A stretch of 64,000 nt of DNA from Calendula officinalis (GCA_963853835.1 OY970820.1:85246909-85310908), one strand, 5' to 3'; shown: positions 27,504 to 40,125, counted from the stretch's first letter. Made by a program: numbers and translations. Notes: generated by a model not told the origin, from the sequence alone.

Positions 27504-29552
27504 TCAAACAACTTTTGGTACCCATTTTTGTTTGGGTCCGACAATGTTAGTGTGGGAATTAAACCACCGATAAGTTGTATCGATTTGATTTAAAGATGTA
27601 GAATTCCAAGAAAAACTGAAACTTGATGTTTCACTGTCAAATAATTTCCGGGGAATTATTTGAGATGTTGAAGTTTTTGGAACTCATTTTGCTTTTAAGA
27701 TTGAGGATGTTTTGTAAACAAAAACAGGAGATTTTATTGGCACTTGTGTAAAATTCATTTTAGGTGCTAAGGAAAGTAAATCTTTTCTCGAGTATTTTAA
27801 AGATTGAGTTTTGGAAAAGATTTTCTTTGATGGAGTAGAATGTTTCAACACGGTTGATGATTTAGTTTTATCCATTTGAGAATGCTTAAGTCGAGAAGAG
27901 GAACCTAATTTATTTGGAGTTTTAGGTGCGGAATTTCCTCTATCAACTTGTTTGAGAGCATTCAATTTCTTATCAGAGTTTGGTGGAACCGTGGATCTCC
28001 TAGGCGTAGATTTGGTAGAGGAACTTACTTGTGATTTCGGTTTAGGTTTAGAATTTCCTCTATTTACCTTAGATTGTTTGATTGTATATAAATCACGATA
28101 TGCCATTACAGGAGAAAACATTCTGGATTTATTACATTTTTTCTTTGCAGGTGAAGGAGAATCTAATTTCAAAGATGCACTAGGCTTCTGAATCTTCTAA
28201 AAATGAGATGATTTAGATTCGAAATTAATAATTGTCATTTGCAACTTTAGTTTGTCTTCATCAAAAGATTTATGTGTTTTATCAATTATATTTTCTAATT
28301 CAAAAATTTTGGATTGTAAAACTGAGTTTTCTTTGTCAAATGCCGTATGTGTTTCGTTGATTTCATTTTTCAATTGACAAATTTTCTTTTCTAGAATTAG
28401 AGATGGAACATAAATCTTTGGTGTTACTTTTTGTTGAAGAACGACATCTCCTTTAATTTCAAACTCTTCTGGTTTTATAATTGGAAAATAATCATCACTT
28501 TCAAATTTTGCCTTTTTAGTTTCATATGTTTTATTTAATTCATAATAATTGAAACTAATTTGTGCATTCTCCTTTTTAGCTCTGTTGAACGCTTCAATTT
28601 CTTCTTCCTCATCAGTCATACGAATGAAACTTTGCCAAACATCTACATGTATGTATTTAGAATCATACAGTGTTGGAAGCACGTTACAAGCCATCTTCAG
28701 ATATTCTGGATTGTTAGCCCCCAGTCCTTCTCTTGAATTGAAATATTTGAAATCTTTAGGCTTGTTCAAGTGAATAGTTTGATCAGTTTGACCTCGTTTG
28801 ACGATTATTTCTTCAAGATGTTTGACGTGGGAAGAAAGTTGAATTTTATCATTTTGAAGTTGATATATGACATTGTGTTTGCTATTTAATTCTCGTGATG
28901 TTTGAATGTCGTTTTCATGTAAAGTTTCAGATAATTCTTTAATTTGTGATGTTAAGGATTTAAACTGATTTTCATTATCATCAAATTCTTTTTGTTTGCG
29001 TTCCAACCAGTTTTTAGTTATTTGATATTCATGTCATGTGTCAATGTACAATTTGTAATATTTGTCATTTCGATCGTTTGAAATTGTATTTTGGGCATTT
29101 TTAAGATTTGTTATTTCCATTTCTTTTTCAGAAATTGTATGAGACAAATTCTTAACATCATTATCATTTTTGACAGTCAATTCTGATACTTGATTTTGTA
29201 ACTCCAGATTCTCAAGTTTGACATTTTTAATTTGTTTAATCTGTTGAACAAGTTGTTCATATGAATGAACAAGTTGTTCATTTTCATTTTGCAAATCATT
29301 TAAACGTTCTTGAAATTGATTATTTAAATCTTTTTCATCTAAAATGTTTTGTTTTAAAGAATCAATTTCAGATATCTGAGTTTTAACAAAACAAGTATCA
29401 GGACCAATAAGATTATCAGAATTTGATAAGAGGGAACTGATTACCTCAATTTCTTTGTTAGCGTCTTCATTAAATCGATCAATAACCTCCATATTCTTTT
29501 CATCCTTAGGATCTGAATCTTCCATCCATTGACTATCTTCAACTAATAACAC
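27504..29552 (-). pseudogene. C-terminal part of a Sirevirus gag, three in-frame stops
   Basis: A single frame runs from 29552 to 27504 with stops only at 29036-29034, 28199-28197 and 27686-27684; the first is TGA where CGA would continue, a typical CpG decay. The frame is Lys/Glu/Asn-rich coiled coil (for example LKQNILDEKDLNNQFQERL and VSELTVKNDNDVKNL), then a Ser/Lys/Pro-rich basic part (RGNSKPKPKSQ). It ends with the Sirevirus gag ending QKWVPKVV before TGA at 27506-27504. No zinc knuckle is seen and the N-terminal capsid region is missing. TTTTGCAG follows the stop, as at the gag/pol junctions of its relatives, but no pol follows. Confidence 0.8.
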
Positions 29553-29592
29553 ATTTGCAGTCTCAACTTTTTTTTTTTTTTCAGAAATTGTA

Positions 29593-29721
29593 TTTCAGTT
29601 AGTGTGGGAAAGCTTGACTTGAAAGTTAAAGTTACAAACTTATATACTCCTACCACTTAACAAATGAAAAGTTAACTAACGGACTTTAAAGGTCAAAACT
29701 ATTACATAAATGGTCCTAACA
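29593..29721 (-). repeat. Truncated 5' LTR of the gag-only element
   Basis: 129 bp corresponding to 24275-24403. The outer end is intact (TGTTAGGACC in element sense). The inner half is deleted. Confidence 0.85.
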
Positions 29722-29898
29722 GTTACGTACATTAAATTATGACAAAATCTAAATTTATTGTTATATATGGGAAACGTTCAGGTCAGTCTATTTTTTTTAT
29801 GAAGTTTTGAGAAACAACTTCTTGAATTAATCAACCCTCAAATTACTACTATCACCACCAAATGTGATTCAATACATACAACACCACCACCCAATGTG

Positions 29899-30021
29899 TA
29901 TTTTTTTTAACGCAAATCCTAATCTACATCTAATTTCCACATATGTCTACGACGGGACTCGAACCCTCAACCTCAAGGTTATGAGGCAAACACCATACAT
30001 CTAGGCCAAAGGCCCTTTGGT
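29899..30021 (-). mobile_element. tRNA-derived SINE
   Basis: In minus orientation it shows an A-box-like TGGCCTAGATG near the 5' end, a B box GGTTCGAGTCC (near 29953-29963) and an A-rich tail (poly-T on + at 29901-29908). An imperfect 13-bp duplication ACCACCCRATGTG flanks at 29886-29898 and 30022-30034. It is short and non-coding. Confidence 0.7.
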
Positions 30022-30034
30022 ACCACCCGATGTG

Positions 30035-31434
30035 ATTAATACCCCATGTGTATTAATCACATATGATTGCACACCGCCGACCACCCCACCAATCTCTGCC
30101 GGCCACCGTCTCCAATACCAGCAACCCCTCCCCATCGCCGGCTGCTTTGAATAATATGTAATTGTGTATCCAATCACATGTGATTGCGGCGGCTGTCAGC
30201 GTTCGTTGGCGGAGGCAGTGGCCAGAGATGGTGGCGGTGGCCTGGCCGGCAGTGGTGATTGTGTATTCAATCAATTACATGTGATTTGATGATGGTGGTT
30301 GTTAAAAGATTTTTTAATCCAACAATTAAGATTTATCCATTAGGATTTTGTTTTAAAGGTATAACTACATAGAACATAACCCTATAGTACTATGTATAAA
30401 ATCTTAACAATATATTGAATTGAAAGCAGATCTTTACAAAAGGACATTCTCACTTTCAAAGCTTTAAAATAAACCTACTTTTTATGCGTTGATTGTTTAA
30501 TAGAGTTAAAACATGGCCGACAATCTTGGGAGGTTCAGTCAAATGGTTGCGACTATTATAATAAAACGTCAAAGTGGAGTTTGATCCAATGTTTTGGGAA
30601 TTTTAATGAATGTTTAGCTGTAAATGTTTTACTTTTTTACACGAAATTAACAAAACACGGTTAGGTTGTCATGTTCATACCCCATCAAACATATTAGAAG
30701 AAGTCGCAAACTTGACCTTCACATTGGCTTATTTTGTTAATATTACGAGACTACTAGTGCAAACCGGCGATTGTAAATAATTTCTAGTGGTTTTTCGTGT
30801 TGGAAGTAGTGTCCAACACATCAAATAAACCGGTATTCCGGTTCGGGTATTTTAGAGTCCTATGCGGGTTGCCCTCGAGGAATCAACGAACACGAGAAAT
30901 AACGTAATGTTTAATTAATAGTTTAATTAAATGGACTTACGGGCTAGACGGGCTAAACTAGTTAATGGTAATTAACTAGTTATCGGTATCGGGCCAAGTA
31001 TTAATGGTTTAATTAAAGTACTTGCGGGCTTAATTAAAATAGTTAATTAATAACGGGCTTTGACCAATTGTGGTGTTACTATAATTGTGATTAAAGAAAG
31101 TATATATTAAGGTTAAGGGTTTAACCTAATCATAACATTCAATACTTCCTCCCTTGCCTTTCTCCCCATTCGGCGGAGCATCTCGACCGAACATCACCGC
31201 CGTCGCCACACCATCGCCGGACCGCCATCGCCGCCGTGCCGCCGCCAGTCGAATCGAAAGGGTTTTTCGAGTTCGGTTTTTTTTTGTGCTTGTTTCTCCA
31301 AGGTGCTTTATACTACGTTGTGGTATATTGTCCTGTTCGTGATCAACCTTGGGTGTGAACCAATAGAGGGATTCTTTCTTGAATCCTAGGCTTTATGTGA
31401 TAACCTGGCAAGAACGAGATCACAGGGTTTGTCC
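30035..31434. other. Intergenic DNA without a recognisable gene
   Basis: It contains scattered CACATGTG palindromes near 30060-30290 and a GC-richer patch of CGCCGCC repeats near 31180-31250. A string near 30799 (TGTTGGAAG) looks like an LTR start, but I found no matching end or primer site. No coding region is supported. Confidence 0.45.
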
Positions 31435-31749
31435 AATTCCTCCGTATCAAAATAAGTGACACAAATTGACTTACATGTTTTTTGAGGTAAAAGATTAAAG
31501 TAGGGGTTAAAATATATTAAAGTACATAGTTAGTGGAGAATGGGTCCCACTTTCCTTGAATAAAGTGATATTAATGAGTTTTAAAAGTAAAAGTAAGGGT
31601 ATTAGAGTAATTTCACTTTATTAAAGTGGATAGTTAGTGGGTATGGGTCCCACTATTTTTTCCAAATAAGGAAAATTTTCAAAGTGTGTCACTTATTTTG
31701 ATACACCCAAAATGGAAAGTGTGTCACTTATTTTGATACGGAGGAAGTA
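31435..31749. mobile_element. Stowaway-like MITE, family A copy 3
   Basis: The ends TTCCTCCGTATCAAAATAAG and its inverted partner GATACGGAGGAAGTA bound an interior nearly colinear with 411-762. It is the cleanest member of the family here. It is non-coding. Confidence 0.8.
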
Positions 31750-31776
31750 TTTGATAATTATGTGTGGTACTGAATC

Positions 31777-31857
31777 ACATGTGATTTTAGTGTACAATCA
31801 CATGTGATTCACTATACAATCACATGTGGTTCACTATACAATCACTTGTGATTATCA
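31777..31857. repeat. Short tandem repeat of a CACATGTG palindrome unit
   Basis: About four units of roughly 22 bp (ACAATCACATGTGATTCACT and variants), each centred on TCACATGTGA. The array starts some 27 bp after a MITE. Confidence 0.7.
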
Positions 31858-31859
31858 CA

Positions 31860-33685
31860 TTTGTAGTATTAACGAAAAATAAATAATTTTTTAAAAAAAA
31901 ATAATAATAATAATAATAAAATTAAATTAATTCTAATATAAATAATAAAATATTAAAAAATATTATTTGTGAAAATGACCAAAATACCCCTACATGTATA
32001 AAAAAATATGAGAAATCTTAACCATTACTTATAATAAATCAATGGTTGAGATTTGTCCCTTTGGACTACATAAAAATTATATACTACGTTGAATACAACT
32101 CGTCAAAATTAATAACACGTAAGCAACGAACGGATTGTCTGGTCAGATTTAATTATAATTTTTTTTATTATTATTTTTTATTTCTTTTACACAATGCCTA
32201 GTCGTCTCGCAAAGGGAGTCGGATTCCAGGATACCATAAATAAATAATAATAATAATAGCAATTTTGTAATACGATTTTTGAATATTTTCTTGGTTAGTG
32301 GATCTTGAGGTTGTGGAATCGAGTGAGTTGACTCCTTACTTCTTAAAAACTTTTTTTAAAGCAATAAATCAACCTAGTAAATATGTTTTTAATTTATTAA
32401 CTTTTTATAGAACCGAATAAGTTAATGTCATTTTAAAAAGTACGTCCAAACACCCTATGAAACTCGCACCCCTACCAAGTCATGAACGCGTACAAAAATG
32501 ACACATTATTGTGTTTTTGTTCATGCAATGATGATTAACTGCGTCAACAACGGTTTTGCTATGAAACTATTTACACATGTTTTTTGCTTCGAAATTATTT
32601 ACACTTGTTTGTGCACGCTAGTCTTGGGTGTGGATCACCAGGACAACTATCAAGGATCTACAAAATTTAAGATACATTTTAAAAAACAGCCTAATTATAT
32701 ATGTTTGTAAATCCAGTTGAATCGAGATAAGTTTAATAAAATAGTGACAAAAAAAATCAGATTGAAAGGCCTAAAAAAGCTGAATAACTTTGGAATTTGG
32801 GCTGCAATTTTATTTGGCGGAAAAAAAATTACTATTTGGGGAAGAAGAAGATGCTTGATGCGAATAAAAGAGTACAGTCGTACACGGTCGTTAGGCCCAA
32901 CTTACTTGTGGTATTGGGCCTTTCAAAGTATACATTAGTGGGCTGCACATCTGGTTATAAAAACACTAAAATATCTATTTGTGTTGGGGATGTTGTGGAA
33001 ATTTAAATGGGTGAACGTTAGGCCCAAGTTACTTGTGCATTCGGGCTGTCTAGCTGATTTATTTTATTCAAAATGATTTTAGTTTTTCAACTTTATAATT
33101 TTAGTTTTACGTCTAATAAATTAATTATATTTAATTTATGATCAATAAGTTTTATATTTAATGAAACTTAAACTCAATTAACCGGTCACTTACATGCCAC
33201 TATCCTAAAAACTATTTTACAGACAAAACTATAGAGTATTACTTAGGTTATTTAATTAATCAAAATTGACTCTTTCAAATCATTTAAATTTAACAAGGAT
33301 TAATATATAAACTACCACATATCAAGTTACATAGTTTTTTATCCGAAGATATTAACATTTTGGTCAATACGATCATCGGCAGCAACAAAAGAAGTGTTTT
33401 AACACTTTTCTTAATATAGATATATCTTAAGAGTCTATAGGGTTATAAGGTACATATTTCGTACCGGTGTATTTGGAAAATTATAAAAATATACTTCGTA
33501 TATGTAAAGTATGCGATCGTATCCGAGCATGGTAGCTAACGGTAGAAAAGATAAAGGCAGCAATATTATAGTATTCCGTACCGGAGTATATGGAGAATTA
33601 TAAAAGTGACTTCCTTTTTTACCATTACATTTTTATTATATTGGTGACGTGAGATTTGGTGGAGGTGAGATAGTGTTTCACGTTG
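31860..33685. other. AT-rich intergenic DNA
   Basis: No gene is recognised. Short related strings containing TTCGTACCGGTGTAT and TTCCGTACCGGAGTAT recur at about 33458 and 33574. Low-complexity AT runs dominate 31880-32220. Confidence 0.45.
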
Positions 33686-33725
33686 ATATCTATTCATCTT
33701 GCATGGGAAAGACATTTACACAAGT

Positions 33726-33930
33726 TTCTTTTTCCCTCGAGTCGCTTTGCGAGCCGACTAATCCTACGGCGACCACCCGTAAGGCTAGTAGCCCGGCAGG
33801 AGTCGGAGTAGGTGAAACTCCGTGGCCACAAAGGGGTATTTTTTTTTTGCTCCAAGTGGTATTTAAACTTGAGACCTCCAAGCAATTTCGCTGATGAAGA
33901 TCAATCTCTTACCACTAAAACACCCCTTAT
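33726..33930 (-). mobile_element. Probable tRNA-derived SINE
   Basis: In minus orientation it has an A-box-like TAGTGGTAAGAG (near 33906-33917), a B-box-like GGTCTCAAGTTT (near 33866-33877) and an A-run (poly-T on + at 33840-33849). A GC-richer block with CTCCGACTCCTGCCGGGC lies beyond it. No clear target duplication was found, so the extent is approximate. Overlapping frames on both strands are composition artefacts. Confidence 0.5.
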
Positions 33931-34661
33931 GGTTAAGTTTTTTATGTCATAATAAGGGAGAAAAGGTGGGTTTGGCTAGGCAATGTTTCTTTGCTTTATT
34001 TAGTGGTTTTAGAGTATTCAAATCTTTTACCCTCCTTTAAAGCGTGTTTTCATTGCTTAAGGTTGTTGGTTTTTGCCTTGAGAATAGAGAAAAGAACAAG
34101 TCTTTTAAAAAGATAATATTGTTGTCTAAACCTAATTAATCGATGTCATAAGTTATGATTGTAAAGAAAACAAAAAACATGTCTCATGTGAACTCGTCAA
34201 TTGATTGCGTATGCGTTAAAAATCATCTCATGAGATCGGGAGATGATGAAATAAGAATTGTTGGGAAGGAAAAGTGTTAAAAGAAATGAGGAAGATGAAG
34301 TAAAGATGAAGGATTTAGGGTTCACTTTTCCACTTGATAAGAGGAGTTGGTGTCACTCCATCACATGGAAGGAAAGTAAAAGTGATAAACAAAGACAAAT
34401 CCAAATCATAGTATCCTTAAACAATTGTTTAGGACACCTTGCATGTCTCCTCTTCCACTACAAAATCAATCTTGTCTATAAATCTAAACCAATAATCACA
34501 CATCTTTCTCCCTTTACACATTTCATAAACTTTCAATACTATTAATTTAAAAGTTGTACATAATATATATGGCCGGGTATGTGATTTTTTTATTTTGTAA
34601 TCGATAATAATTAACATTTTAGATTTCTTTTAGAATGTTCATATTTTAATCACAAACATAG
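33931..34661. other. Intergenic DNA without a recognisable gene
   Basis: A 95-codon frame at 34258-34545 on + has no recognisable domain or conserved feature. I see nothing else. Confidence 0.45.
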
Positions 34662-34911
34662 TGTTAGGACCATTATTTTAATAGGTTTTAACCTTTAATT
34701 TTGTTAACTAACACTTGTAGTGTTAAGTGGTAGGAGGTATAAATACATGTAATTTGACTTAGAATGTAAGCTTTTCCCACTAATTGAAAAACACAGATAG
34801 AAAGCTTCCTCTCGATCTTCATCTCCCTCTCAACTCACACACACTAGATCTTCATTTCTTAGCTTAAACTCCATGGATTAGCTTAAATTCATCATTGTTT
34901 GATCTCTCATT

Positions 34912-34923
34912 TGGTATCAGAGC
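34912..34923 (+). other. Primer binding site, initiator tRNA-Met
   Basis: TGGTATCAGAGC, a full 12-base match, lies two bases after the LTR end. Confidence 0.88.
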
Positions 34924-35014
34924 ACAAACTCTCTGTGAGTAGATCCAATTTTGAGCTAATTCGACCTAGATCTGAGTTTTTTTGAAAAGTTCGTTCGTTC
35001 GAAGTCTGTGATTT

Positions 35015-35195
35015 TTTTTTTTGAACGGCAAGTTAGTGGTTCGAGCCTAGACAGTGACATTCACAAGGAGCAGTATGCCTTCCCTCGAACCTTCCACCTT
35101 TTGTCCACGACGGGACTTGAACCCCACCATGATCAATAGGTCATGGACAACACTTTAAATTCTCCTTGGATACTACTAGGCTAGAAGCCTTGGAT
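35015..35195 (-). mobile_element. tRNA-derived SINE with an exact 18-bp target duplication
   Basis: In minus orientation: 5' CCAAGGCTTCTAGCCTAGTAG with an A-box-like segment, a B-box-like GGTTCAAGTCCCGTC (near 35103-35117), a second GGTTCGAG stretch and an A tail (poly-T at left on +). The 18-bp duplication GTTCGAAGTCTGTGATTT is exact at 34997-35014 and 35196-35213. It lies inside the LTR/leader fragment, so it is the younger insertion. Confidence 0.85.
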
Positions 35196-35270
35196 GTTCG
35201 AAGTCTGTGATTTAATCTGCAAAAATTTTGTAAGATATTGAAGATAGCCATCATCGTTCTATACTGTTTT

Positions 35271-35857
35271 AATTTAGGAAGATGATATATATGATCCTTG
35301 ACAAACTTATATCTTTATAATATTTATTACATCGACTTCATCCATCTTTAATTAAATCTCTAAATTATATATTTATAAACAACAAATTAACTTGATATTG
35401 TCTCGTTCTATGCATGTTAGGTCTAGAGAAAGTGACAATATTTAAACCAATATACAAACACCCACAAGACATTCAAACAATAATAGGGTACTTGTTTATT
35501 TCAAGTTGCATATACTTCGTATATATCAAAACACATAACAAAAACATTTGAATTTTTTAGCAATTCCTTTGGAACATATGATCAATTATTTGGTGACGAT
35601 GTTGTGCGGCAGAGACGGCGATGCATGTGGTATTGATAGTGATGGCGGTGGTGGAGGTGGTATGTGGATTGATGGACGTTGTTATATAAGACCATAATAG
35701 GTGGCGCTTACAAGTTATACTTATACAAGTTAATTTATATTTGCATGTCTATGTGACTATGTCAATTTCCCATATTGACTTAGATTTTTTGTTATTACTT
35801 TTACGTTTTCTAATTCAACTTATACTAATTAATTAAGTGATATTTTTCTACCAAATG
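35271..35857. other. AT-rich intergenic DNA
   Basis: Nothing recognisable. A short GGTGGTGG-rich patch lies near 35640-35670. Confidence 0.5.
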
Positions 35858-35862
35858 GCTTC

Positions 35863-36361
35863 TGTCAGGATCGAATAATCCAAACAGATTATTTAATCAC
35901 AGATCTACTAACAAGAGAAGTTACAGCGGATTAACACTCTTGTTATTTGATTAAGAACAATTGAAAACTGTAATCAATAGGAACTATAATAAGAACACAG
36001 TAATCACAAAAAGCTTCAATGTATATTGCATAATTCGAACAATACACACGTATACAATTCGTAAGGAACTATTTATAATAGTCATTGAAGCCTAAAATAT
36101 TAACCTAGTTATTCTAGAATTCGATTACAATCAATATACAAAAGATAAACATTCTATAACTAACTATACTAGAATCTCGGACTCGATCAGTACCATAAAT
36201 AGACATCAGTAGTAAACTTGATCATCAGTAGTAATTCCAAGATCAGTATCATCAGTAGTATCTTGATATTCTGCCACATCAGTACTAACTTTCATATTCA
36301 TTGATCAGTACTAACTGCAGCATCAGTATTAGAATGTTTATATCTGTTTTATATCCCAACA
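35863..36361 (-). repeat. 3' LTR (left copy) of the decayed Sirevirus-like element
   Basis: 499 bp, with three exact CAGTAGTA motifs near 36206-36260, further CAGTA variants, and a TATA string at about 36069-36078. It lacks 4 bp present in the other LTR. Confidence 0.94.
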
Positions 36362-36393
36362 ATCTCCTCCTAAACTTGTTAATTCACCTTTAA

Positions 36394-39300
36394 TTAACCA
36401 AGTTTCTTCTCTTCTTCTTCATTCTTTCTCATTTCTTCCAATTGTTCTTTTCTTCTTTGATCTCCTTCTAATGTTTTCTGATTTTGCTTTTTCCTTTGTG
36501 CAATAATGTATTTGCTGTTTCTTTTCACAAAGTAATTATATTTTTCTTGAAACATAGAAAGATCATGTGGATGCATGAAAGAGCAAGTGATGATCTGGTA
36601 CATTGTTTCTTCTGGATGAGGATATTCCTTCTCATACAAGTACAGTTCACACTTCTTACTGTTTCTTTCAAAGAAGTACATATTCACAGTAGGTAACACA
36701 TTCCAAGCATAAACGTTTTCTGTGTTAGTGAATATTTCAGGATAGTTGTCTGGATAGAAAGCAGCATCAATCATTTGAGTAATGTATCCAGCTCCTGAGT
36801 TTTTCCATGACTTCTTTGTCATTCTTGGCTTTCCAATGATTAATACTTTGATAATGTCACTTCTACTACATGACATAACCATTGGTTTCCATGCCTTAAA
36901 TCTCTGAGTTGTTTTGTCTTCTCTTATAATTTCTATGATATTATCAACAACTCTCCAATTGATAATTGGATTATCTTCAAGAGGAGCAATAGGAAATTCA
37001 AGTACTGGAATAATTTATGTTTGTTTTGTTTTCTTCCTTGCCTCTTGTTATAGTTGAAGAACTTTTCTCTTTTTGGAAGGAGGTTTAGATGGTTCACCAG
37101 ATATTGGTGTTCTGGAGAGTATGATTGTGGGATCAATTTCTACTAAGACTTTTTCTTTTTCTTCTTCTGCTTGAGATTCTGCTAATTCCCTCTTCTTGGC
37201 GGTACAATATTTATCAACTATTGTAATCATTTTCATTCTGCCAAAAGACTTAGCACTATGACCTTTTGATTTTAAGAAGTCAATCATTTTCTTCTTTTGT
37301 TAAAAAATTTCATCTGGTAGGTCAGCTTTTTCTCTTTTACATTCTGCTACTAGATCTTCAAGGCAATTCAGATGTTCTTCTTCTATTTTTCTGTGTTTAT
37401 TAAATTCCGCCTTTTGATCTTCTACCAGGAATCCTTCAACCTCTTGAATTGTTGTATCAACTTCTTGAATTGCTGCATTTTTCAGTTTTTCTTCTTCAGC
37501 CTTTTTCTTATCTTCAAGAGCTTGAGTCTTTGCAACCTTCCTCAGATACCTTATCCTGTTCACCTTCCATTTGTCTTGTTTTGTAGGTCTGACATGGTTC
37601 ATTTTATTTACCATGTGGTGACCTAGAGCTCTGTTTGGATAGTCATCATCAAATTTTTCTTTTCCTTTTCCAACACAGGCTGAAAGTAGAGGTGGAGTGT
37701 ATTTCATATCAAGAACAGGAGTAAATACAATTGATGGAGAGAATAAATGTACCTTATCCTGTGATAGTATCTTGGGGTGTGGAGGAAGTGCACATTCATC
37801 AACTTCATACCAATTCACATTATCATGAATGTCAGGTATGATAAGTGGTTGTAATTCTGGAGTTGGAGGTCTTGGTTTGATTACAGCTGGTTCAATAACT
37901 TCTGGTATTTCTTTTTCATCTTCAGTAGTAACCAAGGTAGTTACTACTGGTGTAGTATCTGGTTCAAATACCACCAACTGTTGTGATGAAATTACTACAG
38001 GTGAGGTTGTTGTGTAGTTACTACTGCTAGGGCATCAGTAGTAGGAATGATATTTTCTTCTGGTGCATTTACTAATGGTATTTCTTTTTGTTCAATATGA
38101 TCAGTAGTAACAACCTCTTGATCCTTAGCTTCAGTAGTATCCATAGGATCAGTAGTCTCTATGAATTCAGTAGTAACTGGAGAGTTTACTTGTTCTGCTC
38201 TTTGAGATTGATTTGCAGACACAAATACATCCTCATCCATACTTTTTATTCCTTTGTTCAAGTCTTCACCATAACTCTGACCTGTTTCACCATGAGCTTT
38301 TTTTAGATTTAGGAGGGTTGCTGCTGCTATTAATTGATCAATCATTCCTTGAATTTGATCTTTCTCCCCCTTAGTGATCTCAACATGTTGAGCCTCACTA
38401 TCTGCAATCTTTCTTTGTAATTTTCTGATCAAATTTGATTGCCTTTGAAGCTTATGCTCGAACCTATTATGTATTCTGTTCAGGGTATTGATATAATGTT
38501 TCATGTAAGTCATGGTTTTTCCTTGATTATTCAGTAAATTTAGACAATATTGTACAGTGGTTTTAAGGTTTTTCTTCCTATTCGTCAATTGTGTTGGTTC
38601 AATACTGCCCTCAGCCCCTTTGGGTGGATCATTGGGCTCATTTGGTACATTGGCTTTTAGGTTTTCCATCATATCCGTCAATTCAATTTGTTTCTTTCTA
38701 CCCATATCACTTCTTGGTGATAAAATGGGTTGTTTAGACACTCTCTTCTTCCAAGAAGAAGCAGTAGTATCCCCCCTCTTGGTTTCTTGGCACCGGGGTC
38801 CTCTTAGTGCTGCCTCAAAGGATGAGTCATCACTTAGAGTTGCCGAAGTCTGGGTCCTATTGATGTTCTCACAAGCCTGTGCACCCACCTTTTGGGCATC
38901 AGTAGTGAGAGCCCTTTCCTCATGTCATCTCTCCTCCTTGGAGGACAACTCTTGGAGTCTGGGGTTTGACTCAATTGGTCCCCTGGTGTCCTTTAAGGAA
39001 GTTTTCTTCCTTTTGTAAGTTTTGGAAATTTGTTTGGCAATGGTCTGGTCTTCCTCAGAGTGAAGAGCAGCACTCTGTGGATTAATTTCATGTACCTGTG
39101 ACACATTCAGGACATCTGTTGGTTCAGGTAATTGAGTGGACTGAATGGGTTGTGTTTGGGCTGTATTTAGTGGTGGAGTTGGTTGGGGTTCAATGGGGTG
39201 ACTTGAACCTTCTCCCATTGGGGGTTGATCATAGATCATGTTTTGGAACAATGGAGTAACCTTCCCAGAAAATTTAAATTGTTTTCTCATATTAGAATAC

Positions 39301-39998
39301 ACCTTTTTATTTAATTCTGGTGTAAAAAAAATATTTTTAGGTGTTGAGAGATTTGAAATTTCACAGTTTAAAATATGAGTTAGGAATCTTTGATACATTA
39401 AAAATTTTGAAGATGACAGATTTGCAAGCATTCCTTCAAAAATCATGTTTGAAAAATTGAATACTTATCCTGTGCACAGACAAACAACAGCAGATGCTAT
39501 TGACTTGTTGAACTCATTCCAAGTACTCTTTTTAGGAGAGATACAATGTTGAATAGTATGAGCAAGAAATTTCCATTGAGGTGAAAGAAGACCTTTTTGA
39601 AAAGTAACTATATCTAGTCTTCCTTCATACCCCATTTTTTGTAAAATATCAACAAGATCTTCCTTAGGTACATAAAAACAAACTTGATTCATCATTCAGT
39701 TGAAGATGATGTCTGATGGACTGTTCAGTGATGATGATTGGCTTGCCATCTACAACGGATTTGATTTTTGACATATTTGATTCTTCAATCCTTTCAGCAT
39801 TTTCCCAGAAATCAACAAGATGCTGTTGATAATCTTTAGGGTTGATGGTGAGTGAAAACTTGATGTATGAGTTCTTTAAGAACATGACTATGGGTCGGAA
39901 ATCCTTTGTGCCATCTGGATTTCTCAAGAATGCACACATATTGTGAAATTCGAAAATTTGAGATCGGTTTTTACTTCTAAGGATTTTAGTGTGGCCAT
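36394..39998 (-). pseudogene. Broken third ORF of the decayed Sirevirus-like element
   Basis: It is colinear with the ORF at 11540-15016, with a start codon at 39998. Stops and frameshifts divide it into at least seven open pieces (breaks near 39930, 39690, 39460, 38900, 37985, 37295 and 36900-37040). The conserved N-terminal region (FLRNPDGTKDFRPIV, RHHLQLNDES) and C-terminal region (RSDIIKVLIIGKPRMTKKSW, AWNVLPTVNMYFFE) remain easily alignable, while the Pro/Thr-rich middle is more diverged. This contrast points to past selection on both end domains. Function unknown. Confidence 0.88.
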
Positions 39999-40125
39999 TT
40001 GTTTGATTTTGAGCTTTGAAATTGATAATTTCACAGAGAGTTTAATCGATTTTGCTAGTGTGAGTGATGTGTGGAATGATTTTCTTTGCTACTGATGCAG
40101 GGTTTTGATCGGATTTTGCAGAGAT

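Larger units (their letters stand above)
24146..29721 (-). mobile_element. Non-autonomous gag-only Sirevirus-like element
   Basis: The 3' LTR (24146-24403, ending GATCTATCA in element sense) and the outer half of the 5' LTR (29593-29721, starting TGTTAGGACC) are flanked by the exact duplication GTTAC (24141-24145 and 29722-29726). Inside are the gag C-terminal part and about 3 kb of non-coding DNA. No protease, integrase, reverse transcriptase or RNase H sequence is visible. The inner half of the 5' LTR, the primer site and the start of gag are missing, replaced by a junction at a poly-T run (about 29568-29592). A related LTR with its primer site lies at 34662-34923. Confidence 0.85.
34662..35270 (+). 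mobile_element. LTR and leader fragment related to the gag-only element
   Basis: An LTR of 248 bp (34662-34909, TGTTAGGACC...GATCTCTCA) shares its ends and TATA region (GGTATAAATA near 34737) with the LTR of the element at 24146-29721. It is followed by a 2-nt spacer and a full iMet primer site. The leader continues to about 35270 and then similarity is lost. There is no gag and no 3' LTR, so this is a truncated remnant, itself hit by a SINE at 35015-35195. The right limit is approximate. Confidence 0.7.

Noticed and set aside
30799..31434. A further LTR beginning TGTTGGAAG
   Set aside because: No matching end, duplicate copy, primer site or target duplication could be found.
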